From SMWN01 sp965261165 (GTDB taxonomy: Bacteria > Pseudomonadota > Gammaproteobacteria > Eutrophobiales > Eutrophobiaceae), in NCBI GenBank assembly GCA_965261165.1, contig OZ253445.1, forward strand, positions 1,860,001 through 1,924,000: a stretch of 64,000 nucleotides of DNA. The letters are read 5' to 3'. This document shows positions 53,789 through 63,230 of this stretch, one piece after another (the stretch's first letter is position 1; every line of letters begins with the position of its first letter). Under the pieces are notes generated by a model, which saw nothing but the letters and a program-made list of their open reading frames with translations, searched no databases and was not told where the DNA came from. Made by a program: the position numbers and the translations under genes.

Positions 53789-54692
53789 TTCAATGAGTTC
53801 AGTTCTGCAAGCCGCAAAGGAGCAGATTGATCGCTTCCTTGATGCACTTTGGGTGGAGCGAGGTGTCAGCGATAACACGCTATCAGCTTACCGGAGTGAC
53901 CTGCAAAAATATGCCCTTTGGCTAGATAAAAACAAGCGTGAGATGACATCGATACAAGAGGGTGATTTGAGAAATTATTTGTCTAGCATGCAGGGGAGAA
54001 CGGCAAGAACGATGGCGCGGCATCTTTCAAGTATTAGGAGGCTATACAGTTACCTAGTACGCGAAGGGATGATGAAACACGACCCGGGGGCAAGGGTAGA
54101 GGCGCCAAAGATAGGCAGGCAGTTACCTAAATCATTAACAGAAACTGAAGTAGAAGAACTACTCAAGGCGCCAGATACAAGTACACCGCTTGGTCTACGA
54201 GATAGAACAATGCTCGAAATTCTATATGCTTCAGGTCTACGCGTCTCCGAATTAATCAATTTGCAAACTGGACAGGTTAATCTGCGACAGGGTGTCGTAC
54301 GTGTTTTGGGTAAAGGGAGTAAGGAAAGGTTGGTGCCCTTGGGGGAAGTATCAATTGAGTGGTTAACACGGTATCAGCAGAACGCAAGGGTAGAGCTATT
54401 AGGAGAGAAAGTCAGCGATGCATTATTTCCAACAAAACGAGGCGAAGTGATGTCTCGACAGGCTTTTTGGTACCTGATTAAGCGCTATGCAGTGTTAGCA
54501 GGTATTAATAAAACAATCTCTCCTCATATATTAAGACATGCTTTTGCAACACATTTGCTAAACCATGGTGCCGATCTTAGGGTTGTGCAGATGCTTCTGG
54601 GGCATAGCGATATTTCGACCACGCAAATCTACACACACATTGCTCAGGAACGACTTAAAAACCTGCATGCAATTCATCATCCCAGAGGTTGA
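53772..54692 (+). CDS. xerD: Site-specific tyrosine recombinase XerD
   Basis: XerD with XerC resolves chromosome dimers at dif. The 306-residue protein has an N-terminal SAM-like domain (FLDALWVERGVSDNTLSAYR) and a catalytic domain with the full R-K-H-R-H-Y set: ASGLRVSEL, GKGSKERLVP, HILRHAFATHLL, LLGHSDISTTQIYTH with the nucleophile Tyr. The pattern ending and dsbC downstream match XerD rather than XerC. The start may be 53772 or the ATG at 53793. No dif-like site is apparent nearby. Confidence 0.94.
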   Translation: MKASSNSMSSVLQAAKEQIDRFLDALWVERGVSDNTLSAYRSDLQKYALWLDKNKREMTSIQEGDLRNYLSSMQGRTARTMARHLSSIRRLYSYLVREGMMKHDPGARVEAPKIGRQLPKSLTETEVEELLKAPDTSTPLGLRDRTMLEILYASGLRVSELINLQTGQVNLRQGVVRVLGKGSKERLVPLGEVSIEWLTRYQQNARVELLGEKVSDALFPTKRGEVMSRQAFWYLIKRYAVLAGINKTISPHILRHAFATHLLNHGADLRVVQMLLGHSDISTTQIYTHIAQERLKNLHAIHHPRG

Positions 54693-55266
54693 TTTCTGGG
54701 TTAAAATTTATCTAGATTGAATTTATCCAGATTGTCTGGGAGGTTAAGGCACTCTAGGTTTCTTTATCCGTTAATTCCAGGCTGCTTACAGTGTGGACAA
54801 AGGATCCTGACTAAACGTTGGGCGAGTATTTTTAGTGAAGGTACGTTAATAAGAAATTTATTATACTCCGACATCCTAATGAGTCTTGTGACTGCTAAGG
54901 GGGCATCATTTGTGTACAGGCTGGAGAATACCAAATGGCCTAGATAGCGATATTCGCCATGTTATGTGCTTTTGTGAATTGCGCCGATTGTTGTCCAGTA
55001 ATGAGATTATCCATTAGCAACTGTTTCATACCATAATTCAAGTGTTAATTTTCATTGTCCGTGGATGTAATTACTTGTTGTTGTGTCAATTCCTCCCATC
55101 TAGTAAGTCATGTTGAGCCTGTCTGGAAGATTTTAGTGCTTATGGAACAAACAAAAATTTCTCATGTCTGACACCATGGCTCGGATAATTATGATTGATT
55201 TTGGCGCTATAAGCTCGATTTTAAATGATAAAATAAACCCGAGTTTGACCTGATAATGGAGTATTT
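54693..55266. other. Gene-free stretch between xerD and dsbC
   Basis: In this 574-bp gap one plus frame (54717-54947, 76 residues, with LQCGQRILTKRW) has no recognisable motif and no ribosome site, so I do not call it a gene. A 15-bp imperfect direct repeat (AATTTATCTAGATTG/AATTTATCCAGATTG) lies at about 54706-54734. The dsbC promoter should be in the right part. Confidence 0.5.
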
Positions 55267-55980
55267 ATGAGAGTAGCAACTGTTTTACTATACATAACAC
55301 TGTCGTTGTCTGCGTTCAATGCGATTGCCGTTGAGCAGGTGAGGGCGCGTCTGGAAAAAAATCTACAACAGGTGTTTCCAGATATTGATATTTCACGTGT
55401 AAATTCGACACCAATTGATAATATTTACGAAGTGATGATAGGTCTTGACGTTATTTATATGACAGGTGATGCCCGATTTGTCCTGAAAGGTGATCTGATC
55501 GATATGGAGGGGATGCATAACCTTAGTGAAGATCTGCGAGCAAGTTTAAGAGCAGATTTGCTGAACAACATACCTGAGAATGAATACATTGAATTTGCAT
55601 CTGAAGATAACAAGGACGCTATCTATGTTTTTACGGATGTTGATTGCAGCTATTGTCGCAAATTGCATAGGGATGTTGCTGAGTTAAATAATAATGCGAT
55701 TACAGTCAGATATCTTGCATATCCGGGAGGAGGGAAGCGTTCCCCTTCTCATCAAAAAATGGTGAATGTCTGGTGTGCCGAGGATCGCCCTAAGTCATTA
55801 ACAGAGGCCAAAAATGGTAAGTCAGCAGAGGCACGAAACTGTGAAAACCCTGTTGCCAAACAGCACGCTTTGGGCAGGAGAATGGGTATAACAGGAACGC
55901 CAGCGATCTTTCTTGAGGACGGCCGTGCATTGCCTGGATATATGTCTCCAGATGAGTTACTCAGAACGCTCGGTCGATGA
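55267..55980 (+). CDS. dsbC: Thiol:disulfide interchange protein DsbC
   Basis: DsbC is the periplasmic disulfide isomerase kept reduced by DsbD. The 237-residue protein has a signal peptide (about 1-21), an N-terminal dimerisation domain, and a thioredoxin-like domain. The active site is C127-S-Y-C130 in FTDVDCSYCRKLH, and the cis-proline loop is TGTPAIFLEDG. E. coli has CGYC; CSYC is a normal variant. It follows xerD at a distance and its 3' end overlaps the convergent DUF3108 gene by 24 bp. Confidence 0.95.
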   Translation: MRVATVLLYITLSLSAFNAIAVEQVRARLEKNLQQVFPDIDISRVNSTPIDNIYEVMIGLDVIYMTGDARFVLKGDLIDMEGMHNLSEDLRASLRADLLNNIPENEYIEFASEDNKDAIYVFTDVDCSYCRKLHRDVAELNNNAITVRYLAYPGGGKRSPSHQKMVNVWCAEDRPKSLTEAKNGKSAEARNCENPVAKQHALGRRMGITGTPAIFLEDGRALPGYMSPDELLRTLGR

Positions 55981-56721
55981 ATAAATATTTTGTGTTTGTG
56001 GCTGAGTTAGCCCCGTCAGTTCATTAATTATTGCTGTAGTAATGGAGCCGTCATCGCCTTTACTTTCAACCTTGATAGGTAAGTAATATAGCTCGTTTGC
56101 GCACCAGAGAGTTATGCTTTCTCCCTCCCCAGGCTTTTGACGGACAAGTTTTGTGGTATTAAATCTCCCGATAGGTGTCTCTACAAATTCCTCTCCAAGA
56201 TGTTTGAAATAATAGGTTTTGATTTTTTCTCCATCGACAACGGTATAGCTGCTTGGATATTTGCCCATCTTGAGAGCTTGCATGAGATTGATTTGATAGA
56301 GTAGTTTGTCAGTCATTCCTGCTTGTAATTCAAAGGTGGATTTTCTTCCATCTCCAATATAATTTGCCCGATTGTTTTTCCAGTCGAAAATAGTCTTTTT
56401 ATGATTTTCTTTTTTTTTCTTAATACGATAATAGCTGTATTTTAAGGGCTTTAATTGCTGGCCTTGCTGATACCAGTGTGATTCTTCCAAAATATGGAGT
56501 TTATAAAAAATGGATGCCAGGCCCGTTGAGTTTGTTTCTGAACGATATATATAATGATTGTTATTGAGCTGAGTTAAGCTACGATGCGTTTCAGCGATTT
56601 TTACACCTTCTCTGAATATCTTAAATGATGCCTCAAATGGTGCGGGCAAGCTTTCATCTGCACGCAATGGTGAAGTGCAGGCCAGTAAAATAATCAGGAA
56701 TATCTGAAATGTTTTTTTCAT
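55957..56721 (-). CDS. DUF3108 exported protein
   Basis: From the ATG at 56719-56721 the protein has 254 residues, with a signal peptide ending in a lipobox-like LLACTSPLRA (cysteine at about residue 13, so it may be a lipoprotein). The mature part has the DUF3108 features LPAPFEASFKIFREGVKIAE, LASIFYKLHILEESHWYQQG, and VVDGEKIKTYYFKHLGEE and CANELYYLPIKVESKGDDGS. The function of the family is unknown; it is thought to be a periplasmic beta-barrel-like or lipid-linked protein. A much longer upstream extension (to 56940) has no family support. Its 3' end overlaps dsbC by 24 bp. Confidence 0.88.
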   Translation of the reverse strand: MKKTFQIFLIILLACTSPLRADESLPAPFEASFKIFREGVKIAETHRSLTQLNNNHYIYRSETNSTGLASIFYKLHILEESHWYQQGQQLKPLKYSYYRIKKKKENHKKTIFDWKNNRANYIGDGRKSTFELQAGMTDKLLYQINLMQALKMGKYPSSYTVVDGEKIKTYYFKHLGEEFVETPIGRFNTTKLVRQKPGEGESITLWCANELYYLPIKVESKGDDGSITTAIINELTGLTQPQTQNIYSSTERSE

Positions 56722-56814
56722 ACTAATCATCAAGACAAGGATTCGATGGTAATATTCGTCGCAAATAAAAATATTTAATGAGATTTTATAACTGTAAATG
56801 GTTATCAATAAAAA

Positions 56815-58251
56815 ATGAAACAAATATTTACACCGGATAATAAAGCTAGGGTACTGATTGTCGGGGATATCATTCTGGATAGATATCTGCATGGTGATAC
56901 GACACGTATATCGCCGGAGGCGCCAGTGCCTGTCGTGCATGTGAAAGGAACCGAAGAACGACCAGGTGGAGCAGGGAATGTTGCGCTGAATGTTTCAAGG
57001 TTAGGTGTGCAATCTTGTCTGGTTGGAATTACTGGGAAAGATGATTCTGCTGATTTTCTTGAGGAATACCTGTCTGGGGAAAATGTTGAATGTCGTTTCA
57101 TTCGCCAAGATGGTTTTCCGACAGTGACAAAATTAAGAGTGTTGAGTCAATACCAACAATTGATTCGTTTAGATTATGAGGCAACCGCGATAGAAATTGA
57201 TGTAGAAAGAATAAACACATTATTTATTGAACAATTACAGGAAACAAAAGTTGTTGTTTTTTCTGATTATGCGAAAGGAAGTTTGCGAGATATCAATAAC
57301 TTGATTCGACAGGCAAAAATCAAAGGGTGTGCCGTCTTGGTTGACCCAAAGGGTTCTGATTTTTCGCGGTACCAGGGCACGAGTTTATTAACGCCAAACC
57401 TTAAAGAGTTCGAGATGGTTGTTGGTAAATGCGCCGACAATGATGAAATTGTTTCAAAAGGTAAATCTTTGTGCCAATCATTAGCATTGGAAGCACTGTT
57501 AGTGACATGTGGCAAAAATGGCATGACATTGATTCGTTTAGATGAGTCGGTTGTATATTTTCCTTCACGAGCACTAGATGTCTTTGATGTAACAGGCGCT
57601 GGGGACACGGTGATTGCCACATTAGCATCCGCAATAGCATCAGGTCATGACTTAGTCCACGCAGTTGCTTTGGCCAATGAGGCCGCAGGTCTTGTTGTAG
57701 CCAAACTAGGGACAGCATGCGTGACAGCGGAAGAACTAAATCATGCAGTCATGGAACGTCATGTTAAATATAAAGGTATATTGGATGATGATCGTTTAAT
57801 GAGCATAGTGAATGAAATTGAAAAGCAGGGCGAAACATTGGTTATGACTAATGGCTGTTTTGATATCTTGCATGCGGGACATGTGCAATATTTACAACAG
57901 GCCAAACAATTGGGGGACTACCTATTAGTTGCCATCAATGATGATGCTTCAGTCTCTCGCTTAAAAGGAGAGCAACGGCCTATCAATCAATTATCAGATC
58001 GTATGGCTGTATTGAATGCACTTGAAGCAGTGGACTGGGTCATTCCTTTCTCAGGGGATACGCCAGAAAAATTAATTGGTAAGGTTCTGCCGGATATTTT
58101 AGTGAAAGGAGGAGATTATCAAATCAATGAAATTGCAGGTGCTGATGCAGTTCTCAATAATAAAGGCGAAGTAAAGATTCTTACGTTACTTGAAAGGCGT
58201 TCGACCAGTCGTATCATTGAAGGTGTTAAAACCATGGAGAAAGAAAAGTAA
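56815..58251 (+). CDS. hldE: Bifunctional heptose 7-phosphate kinase/heptose 1-phosphate adenylyltransferase
   Basis: HldE makes ADP-D-glycero-beta-D-manno-heptose for the LPS inner core, in two steps. The 478-residue protein has an N-terminal PfkB/ribokinase-like kinase (LIVGDIILDRYLHG; ERPGGAGNVALNVS; DVTGAGDTVIA). The C-terminal cytidylyltransferase-like domain has TNGCFDILHAGHVQYL and LKGEQRPINQLSDRM. It is overlapped by one base with hldD, forming the hldE-hldD-waaA unit. Confidence 0.97.
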   Translation: MKQIFTPDNKARVLIVGDIILDRYLHGDTTRISPEAPVPVVHVKGTEERPGGAGNVALNVSRLGVQSCLVGITGKDDSADFLEEYLSGENVECRFIRQDGFPTVTKLRVLSQYQQLIRLDYEATAIEIDVERINTLFIEQLQETKVVVFSDYAKGSLRDINNLIRQAKIKGCAVLVDPKGSDFSRYQGTSLLTPNLKEFEMVVGKCADNDEIVSKGKSLCQSLALEALLVTCGKNGMTLIRLDESVVYFPSRALDVFDVTGAGDTVIATLASAIASGHDLVHAVALANEAAGLVVAKLGTACVTAEELNHAVMERHVKYKGILDDDRLMSIVNEIEKQGETLVMTNGCFDILHAGHVQYLQQAKQLGDYLLVAINDDASVSRLKGEQRPINQLSDRMAVLNALEAVDWVIPFSGDTPEKLIGKVLPDILVKGGDYQINEIAGADAVLNNKGEVKILTLLERRSTSRIIEGVKTMEKEK

Positions 58252-59192
58252 TGATTATTGTGACTGGTGGCGCTGGCTTCATAGGCAGTAATTTGGTTAA
58301 GGCTTTAAATGATAAGGGCACCACTGATATATTGGTTGTTGATGATCTGACGGATGGGATCAAGTTCAGGAACCTGGTTGATTGTCAGGTAATTGACTAT
58401 CTAGATAAAGATGATTTTCTACAGATGATTAAACAGGAAAAGAATTTCACTGAAAAAATTGAAGCGATCTTTCATCAAGGCGCATGTTCTGAGACCACCG
58501 AATGGGATGGTCGTTATATGATGGAAAATAATTACACTTATTCTAAAACCTTATTACATTATTGTTTGAATCTTAAGATTCCCTTTATCTATGCTTCAAG
58601 TGCTGCAGTTTATGGCATAGGAGAGAATTTCAAGGAAGTGAGAGAAAATGAAGCGCCAGTGAATGTCTATGGATATTCAAAGTATTTGTTTGATGAGTAT
58701 GCTAGGCAATTTTTGATAGAGCCGGAAAGTCAGGTAGTTGGTCTGCGTTACTTTAATGTCTATGGATTACGAGAGCAGCATAAGGGGTCGATGGCCAGTG
58801 TTGCCTGGCATTTGAATCAGCAAATTCAGGCAAACGGTAAAGTCAAATTGTTTAAAGGTAGTGGCGGTTATGGAAATGGCGATCAACGCCGTGATTTTAT
58901 TCATGTTGATGATGTGATTAAAGTTAATCTATGGATGTTAGGAAATGACGTTAGTGGTATCGTCAATGTTGGAACAGGGACAAGCCAGTCATTCAATGGT
59001 GTTGCAAAAGCAATTATTAGTTGGCATGGGAAAGGAGAGATAGAGTACATCAAATTCCCTGATCACCTGAAAGGCAGCTATCAAAGTTACACAGAAGCAG
59101 ATATTAATTCATTAAGAAGAATGGGTTATGAAGATGATTTTTTATCTGTTGAAGATGGCGTAAAACAATATCTCAATGTTCTTAATCAATAA
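58251..59192 (+). CDS. hldD: ADP-L-glycero-D-manno-heptose 6-epimerase
   Basis: HldD (RfaD) epimerises the ADP-heptose made by HldE. The 313-residue SDR protein begins MIIVTGGAGFIGSNLVKALN (NAD(P) loop), has the SDR YxxxK motif as YGYSKYLFDEY, and ASSAAVYGIGENF, HQGACSETTEWDG and GLRYFNVYG, all typical of HldD. Coupling to hldE is by TAATG. Confidence 0.97.
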   Translation: MIIVTGGAGFIGSNLVKALNDKGTTDILVVDDLTDGIKFRNLVDCQVIDYLDKDDFLQMIKQEKNFTEKIEAIFHQGACSETTEWDGRYMMENNYTYSKTLLHYCLNLKIPFIYASSAAVYGIGENFKEVRENEAPVNVYGYSKYLFDEYARQFLIEPESQVVGLRYFNVYGLREQHKGSMASVAWHLNQQIQANGKVKLFKGSGGYGNGDQRRDFIHVDDVIKVNLWMLGNDVSGIVNVGTGTSQSFNGVAKAIISWHGKGEIEYIKFPDHLKGSYQSYTEADINSLRRMGYEDDFLSVEDGVKQYLNVLNQ

Positions 59193-59231
59193 AATTAATC
59201 ATTAGAATAGAATCAGATCGAGACCATACTC

Positions 59232-60509
59232 TTGAGAAGAATCTATTCTTTTATTCTTTATCTGCTTGTCCCTTTTGCTTTGTTAAGATTATTCTGGCTT
59301 GGCTTCAGAAACCCTGATTATAGACAGCATTGGAAAGAACGGTTTGGTTTCCTGGATAAAGCCACATCAGACGATAAGGTTATTTGGTTGCATGCAGTTT
59401 CTGTTGGTGAAGTGCAGGCATCAAGGCCCTTGGTAGATAATTTGTTGGAAGAATATTCAGATTATAAGATATTAATTACAACCATGACCCCAACTGGTGC
59501 TGATAGTGTTAAACAATATTTTGGCGAGTCTGTAAAGCACCTTTATCTTCCTTATGATTTGCCCGTTGCAGTTAAGCATTTTATCTGTGTGATTGAGCCA
59601 TCAATATTAATTGTGATGGAGGTAGAGTTATGGCCAAATTTATTTCATTATTGCAATGAGAAGGATATTCCCATAGTCGTTGTTAATGCGCGAATGTCTG
59701 AAAAGTCTGCCAGCGGTTATCGACGTTTATCATCATTAACGCGTTCAACGCTTGGAAATATTTCATTAATTGTTGCTCAGGGTAAAAGAGACGCAGAACG
59801 ATTGAGGGCGCTTGGCGCAGCCGAGAATAAAATAAATGTGACCGGAAACCTGAAGTATGATATTCATTTCCCGTATAGTGTCATTGAGCAAGCTCAGGCT
59901 TTAAGAAGATATCTTTCTGTGAGTAGACCAATCTGGATAGCGGCCAGTACGCATGAAGGTGAAGAAAAAATTATTCTAGATGCTTTTGATAAAGTCCTGA
60001 AGGAACGCTCTCAGTGTCTACTTGTGATCGTGCCAAGGCACCCTGAACGGTCAATAGGCATCAGAAATCTATGCACGAGACAAGGTCTTAAAGCATTGGT
60101 TAAGAGCGATAATGAAGAATGTGATGAAAACGTGAAGGTTTTTATTCTTGATACCTTGGGCGAATTGCCCATGTATTATGCAGCTAGCGATGTTGCATTT
60201 GTTGGCGGCAGTCTGACAGAGGTAGGTGGTCACAACATGTTGGAGCCCGCCTATCTGGGATTGCCAGTCATTATGGGGCCGCATTTATTTAACTTCCAAG
60301 AAATTAGTCAGTTGTTGCTGGATGAAGGTGCAGCATGGAAAGTGGCGAATGCAGATGAACTATCAAGCAAAGTTGGTAGTCTACTGGATGATGCGAATCT
60401 AAGGCATAACATCGGTGAAAGAGGCAAGAATATTGTTTTGCAAAACCAAGGTAATATTGGGAAAACCATGGAATTGATACGGGATCTTTTCAATACTTAT
60501 TTAACTTAA
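59232..60509 (+). CDS. waaA: 3-deoxy-D-manno-octulosonic acid transferase (Kdo transferase)
   Basis: WaaA adds Kdo to lipid A at the inner membrane. The 425-residue protein begins with a transmembrane anchor (ILYLLVPFALLRLFWLG), followed by the GT-B fold with WLHAVSVGEVQASRPLVD, VVNARMSEKSASGYRRL, IWIAASTHEGEEKIIL and GGSLTEVGGHNMLEPAYLGLPVIMGPH. The start is TTG at 59232; no ATG in frame lies before the conserved region. It is the third gene of the LPS core unit. Confidence 0.95.
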   Translation: MRRIYSFILYLLVPFALLRLFWLGFRNPDYRQHWKERFGFLDKATSDDKVIWLHAVSVGEVQASRPLVDNLLEEYSDYKILITTMTPTGADSVKQYFGESVKHLYLPYDLPVAVKHFICVIEPSILIVMEVELWPNLFHYCNEKDIPIVVVNARMSEKSASGYRRLSSLTRSTLGNISLIVAQGKRDAERLRALGAAENKINVTGNLKYDIHFPYSVIEQAQALRRYLSVSRPIWIAASTHEGEEKIILDAFDKVLKERSQCLLVIVPRHPERSIGIRNLCTRQGLKALVKSDNEECDENVKVFILDTLGELPMYYAASDVAFVGGSLTEVGGHNMLEPAYLGLPVIMGPHLFNFQEISQLLLDEGAAWKVANADELSSKVGSLLDDANLRHNIGERGKNIVLQNQGNIGKTMELIRDLFNTYLT

Positions 60510-60596
60510 GGTGCATCATTTTCCTAAGACGTTATAACTGATGTAAGTTTGTTGCTTGGAATTATTTTTTTGATTTAGAATTTGGAGGCATGTGAA

Positions 60597-61046
60597 ATGC
60601 AAATGATTAAAGTTGTCCCTCTTGTACTATTGTTGAGCGCAGCATCAATTGTCGCTGCGAATGACTATCCAACGCGCGATCGGGTTGAATATGTACTGAA
60701 TTGTTTTCAGGACTTGGGTAGGAATACTATGAATGATTTGCAAACATGCTCATGTCGGCTCGATTCGGTGGCAGGAGCGATGTCATTTGAAACGTATGAC
60801 TATGCAGTGACTTATAATCGTAATAAAAAGATGACGGGTGAAAAAGGCGGTGTCTTTCGGGATAATAAAACTGGTAAAAAATTATCAGAGGAACTGGCCG
60901 GATATGAAGAAACGGCCAAGGGTCAATGCAAACAGGTTGTGCAGATTATGGCACCGACGATTCTGACTAAAGATAAAAGATACGATGAGATAGTAGAGAT
61001 TAAAGAAGATTCAAGTGGTAAGGAAAATTACAGTAATAATAGATAA
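60597..61046 (+). CDS. Small exported cysteine-containing protein near xoxF
   Basis: ATG 60597 lies 8 nt after GGAGG; the frame also has an ATG at 60603. The 149-residue protein has a signal peptide (MIKVVPLVLLLSAASIVAAN). The mature part has a short cysteine cluster (VEYVLNCF then LQTCSCRLDSV) and a later lone cysteine (KGQCKQ). A GEKGGVFRDNK stretch follows. I do not recognise a named family with certainty, though I believe similar proteins occur beside PQQ alcohol dehydrogenases in methylotrophs. The position next to the SoxYZ-like gene and xoxF supports a role in periplasmic methanol oxidation. This is inference. Confidence 0.7.
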   Translation: MQMIKVVPLVLLLSAASIVAANDYPTRDRVEYVLNCFQDLGRNTMNDLQTCSCRLDSVAGAMSFETYDYAVTYNRNKKMTGEKGGVFRDNKTGKKLSEELAGYEETAKGQCKQVVQIMAPTILTKDKRYDEIVEIKEDSSGKENYSNNR

Positions 61047-61077
61047 TTGAAAGTAGCGAAAGTATTGAAATAAAAGA

Positions 61078-61097
61078 GTGGCTATTGCCACCCTTTT
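61078..61097. terminator. Bidirectional terminator
   Basis: GTGGC-TATT-GCCAC is a 5-bp stem, with CCTTTTT after it on the plus strand. On the minus strand an A-rich region (AAAAG upstream on the plus strand) provides a T-run. It separates the convergent small exported gene and the SoxYZ-like gene. Confidence 0.7.
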
Positions 61098-61104
61098 TCT
61101 GATC

Positions 61105-61959
61105 TTATAGAGTGACTGAGTGAGTAGATCTAAACATATTATTATTTGTATCTATACTTTCCACTACCATGTCAGCTTCTTTTTCAGGAATAAAGAAGAA
61201 ACGAAAGCTGGGATCCTGACTGATAGCAAATGTTAGATTTGCCTTCATCACCATTTTATCATCATAGCTTACTTTGAATTCTTTTAAGAAATGGGGTGGT
61301 GGTTTAACGCCTGTTCTTTGGCTCGCGCCAAGCCCTGTGATATTTGGATGACTAATTTTAATTTGCATTAAATTAGCTTCCCCTAATGCGAGATTTCCCA
61401 CTGTGTTCATTTTAATTTTGCCCATACGCCTCAGTGATTCATCAACACTTGCGCCCAAAGGTTCTGAACAACCACCTAATGAACGAATAAAAGATTTACT
61501 CATCAGCAAGTCACCGTTGTTCATTTCAGTGATAACACGAAAATAAGTATCGCTATCAACTCTGATACGCATAGCCAGATCTGCTCTCCCGCTTTCTAGT
61601 GTAAACTCAAATATACCAACCAGTGGCAGTGGATTCTTGTCTAGGTAAATATGCAGTTTTTTGATATGACGATCTGCTGTTTGAGGAATTTTTGAGTGTA
61701 TAGAGATAGGTACCACTGAAGGATCTTCTGATCTGAAAGGGACTTCGAGTTCTATAACGGCATCAGCCTGATTTTCATTTATTTCTTTACCTTCGAATGC
61801 TTTAGCCAAGTTTTCTTTCCAGACCTTGTCAGATTGATTTTTGAGGTCATCTGGGCTTCTGTTTCTCAGATCATTAACATCTGCAATTGTTGGTAAAGCC
61901 ATAGCGAACAATGCCGCCGTTGAGATTGTTCGAATAAATATATTGAATGAAAATTTCAT
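61105..61959 (-). CDS. Quinoprotein dehydrogenase-associated SoxYZ-like carrier
   Basis: The 284-residue protein (start at the ATG complement of 61957-61959, with GGGAAC upstream) has a signal peptide (MKFSFNIFIRTISTAALFAM). It reads as SoxY and SoxZ fused. The SoxY-like half has VIELEVPFRSEDPSVVPISI and ends in the carrier-type motif SLGGCSEPLGA, with a single cysteine. The SoxZ-like half has MQIKISHPNITGL, PPPHFLKEFKVSYDDKMVM and ISQDPSFRFFF. Such fusions (TIGR04557) are known beside PQQ dehydrogenases. The cysteine could carry a small adduct, as SoxY does with sulfur. It is transcribed away from xoxF. Confidence 0.88.
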   Translation of the reverse strand: MKFSFNIFIRTISTAALFAMALPTIADVNDLRNRSPDDLKNQSDKVWKENLAKAFEGKEINENQADAVIELEVPFRSEDPSVVPISIHSKIPQTADRHIKKLHIYLDKNPLPLVGIFEFTLESGRADLAMRIRVDSDTYFRVITEMNNGDLLMSKSFIRSLGGCSEPLGASVDESLRRMGKIKMNTVGNLALGEANLMQIKISHPNITGLGASQRTGVKPPPHFLKEFKVSYDDKMVMKANLTFAISQDPSFRFFFIPEKEADMVVESIDTNNNMFRSTHSVTL

Positions 61960-62060
61960 GGCCTTGTTCCCTCTAGAGCACCTTAGACTAGTGTCTGGCA
62001 TTATTAATTCCCCGAAAATTTACAAGGGATTCTGTAAGGATAGTATGATTGTAGTGCATA

Positions 62061-62096
62061 AGTCTATAACAGCTAGGAAGTCTATAACAGCTAGGA
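62061..62096. repeat. 18-bp tandem duplication
   Basis: AGTCTATAACAGCTAGGA occurs twice in direct succession (62061-62078, 62079-62096), upstream of the SoxYZ-like gene. Confidence 0.9.
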
Positions 62097-62352
62097 AAGT
62101 TGAACTTTATAAAAGTTCACGCGAAGGGCTGTGCTAGAGCTGGTTAGAGGATGAAAGCGATATTTTCTATAGAGATATTTTCTATATGATGGGCTTGTCG
62201 GAAAATGGAGTTTTTAGCTTGTTGTGAATATTTAAGTCCTTGTTATTAAACATTTTATTTTCTTAAAATTGGACTGATTCTGAATTAACCGACAAGCTCA
62301 TGATGTATTATTATTTATCATTAATAAATTTGACTAAGTCATTAATAATTAT

Positions 62353-62530
62353 AGAGACCTTTGCATTATTCAAAACCACCGAACAAAACATATAGGTAAC
62401 AATTATTTATAAAAAATTTCCCCTCAATCGTCGCATCAACACCGATGAATAATCTTTAAAAAGGTCTTTAGAATGGTCTTACTTTTAGCTTGTTTCGGCA
62501 GAATTTAGTATGGATTATGCAAGGGTCTCT
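62353..62530. mobile_element. MITE-like element A, copy 4 (178 bp, both ends)
   Basis: The most complete copy. The left tip is AGAGACCTTTGCATTATTCA and the right tip TGGATTATGCAAGGGTCTCT, imperfect inverted repeats of over 20 bp. The right half contains the family block GTTTCGGCAGAATT...GATGAATAATCTTTAA. There is no coding capacity. The flanks do not show a clean target duplication. Confidence 0.7.
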
Positions 62531-62801
62531 GAAATGGTTATTAATGGTAAAAACGTATAAACTAAATTTCCAAAGTTATAGTTTTGAAATGGTTTTTGAA
62601 ATGGTTAAGTGTTTAAAGCGGATATTTATTTGTTAGTACGGTGATAAACCATTCCCAGGCATGTGTGATATACATTCCTAAACATGTGTGGTATATTCCA
62701 GACTGTCGAAGCATCAGACTCACATGCTTTGAAGTTGGCAGCTTCCATTGTTGCGCTGCATCAACAAAGAGTGCGTAAGTAGTTGGTGACAAAGTTATAA
62801 A

Positions 62802-62960
62802 GTGGTGTACAATGTTCCTCCTGCTCGTAGATTTGGAGCAGGAAATCACTACGGACGAACTTACCCGCACAAGTGGTTAGTGCTTCCGCGACAGCTAGCT
62901 AAAAGTACTGGCCTAGCAGATTTTAAAGAGAAGCATAAATTTGAAGTAAGAAGTAACTGA
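62802..62960 (+). other. Unassigned 52-codon reading frame
   Basis: From GTG 62802 to TGA 62958-62960 the frame reads VVYNVPPARRFGAGNHYGRT, then YPHKWLVLPRQLAKSTGLAD, then FKEKHKFEVRSN. Its composition is protein-like and unlike the AT-rich surroundings, which suggests the end of a once longer gene. The frame is closed upstream by TGA at 62787-62789. I cannot name the family. Confidence 0.35.
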
Positions 62961-63070
62961 TTTTTGAAGTAATTGTTTAAGAGAATAAATTTCAGCTTGG
63001 GGAATTATTGTAATTTTTTATAGATGTCTGATAACAATATAGAATATATGGCAATAGCAAGTTCTTGTTT

Positions 63071-63108
63071 CAACCAACTGCACGGTCTGTGTCGCTCGGT
63101 TGTTTTTT
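63071..63108 (+). terminator. Terminator-like hairpin in the xoxF leader region
   Basis: CAACC (63071-63075) can pair with GGTTG (63098-63102), with further partial pairing inside, and TTTTTT follows directly (63103-63108). It lies about 170 bp before xoxF and could terminate upstream transcription or attenuate a long leader. Confidence 0.4.
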
Positions 63109-63184
63109 CGCGTGACAATATTTCTGTTCCAACTTGTTCTATCTCAAGTAAAAATTCTTTAAATTACTACTCTCTTGATGCCTG

Positions 63185-63230
63185 TTGATCTCAGGGCGTT
63201 AGGGGTTTTTTGTATATAGCATGAGATCAA
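63185..63230. promoter_or_regulatory. Inverted repeat upstream of xoxF
   Basis: TTGATCTCA (63185-63193) and TGAGATCAA (63222-63230) are perfect 9-bp inverted repeats, 28 bp apart and 45 bp before the xoxF start. They could be a regulator site or a hairpin in the 5' UTR. Confidence 0.5.

Noticed and set aside
54717..54947. 76-codon plus frame between xerD and dsbC
   Set aside because: There is no ribosome site and no known domain; its length is compatible with chance.
62613..62870. 85-codon minus frame upstream of xoxF
   Set aside because: It covers short direct repeats and the opposite strand of the orphan frame; no domain or start signal was seen.
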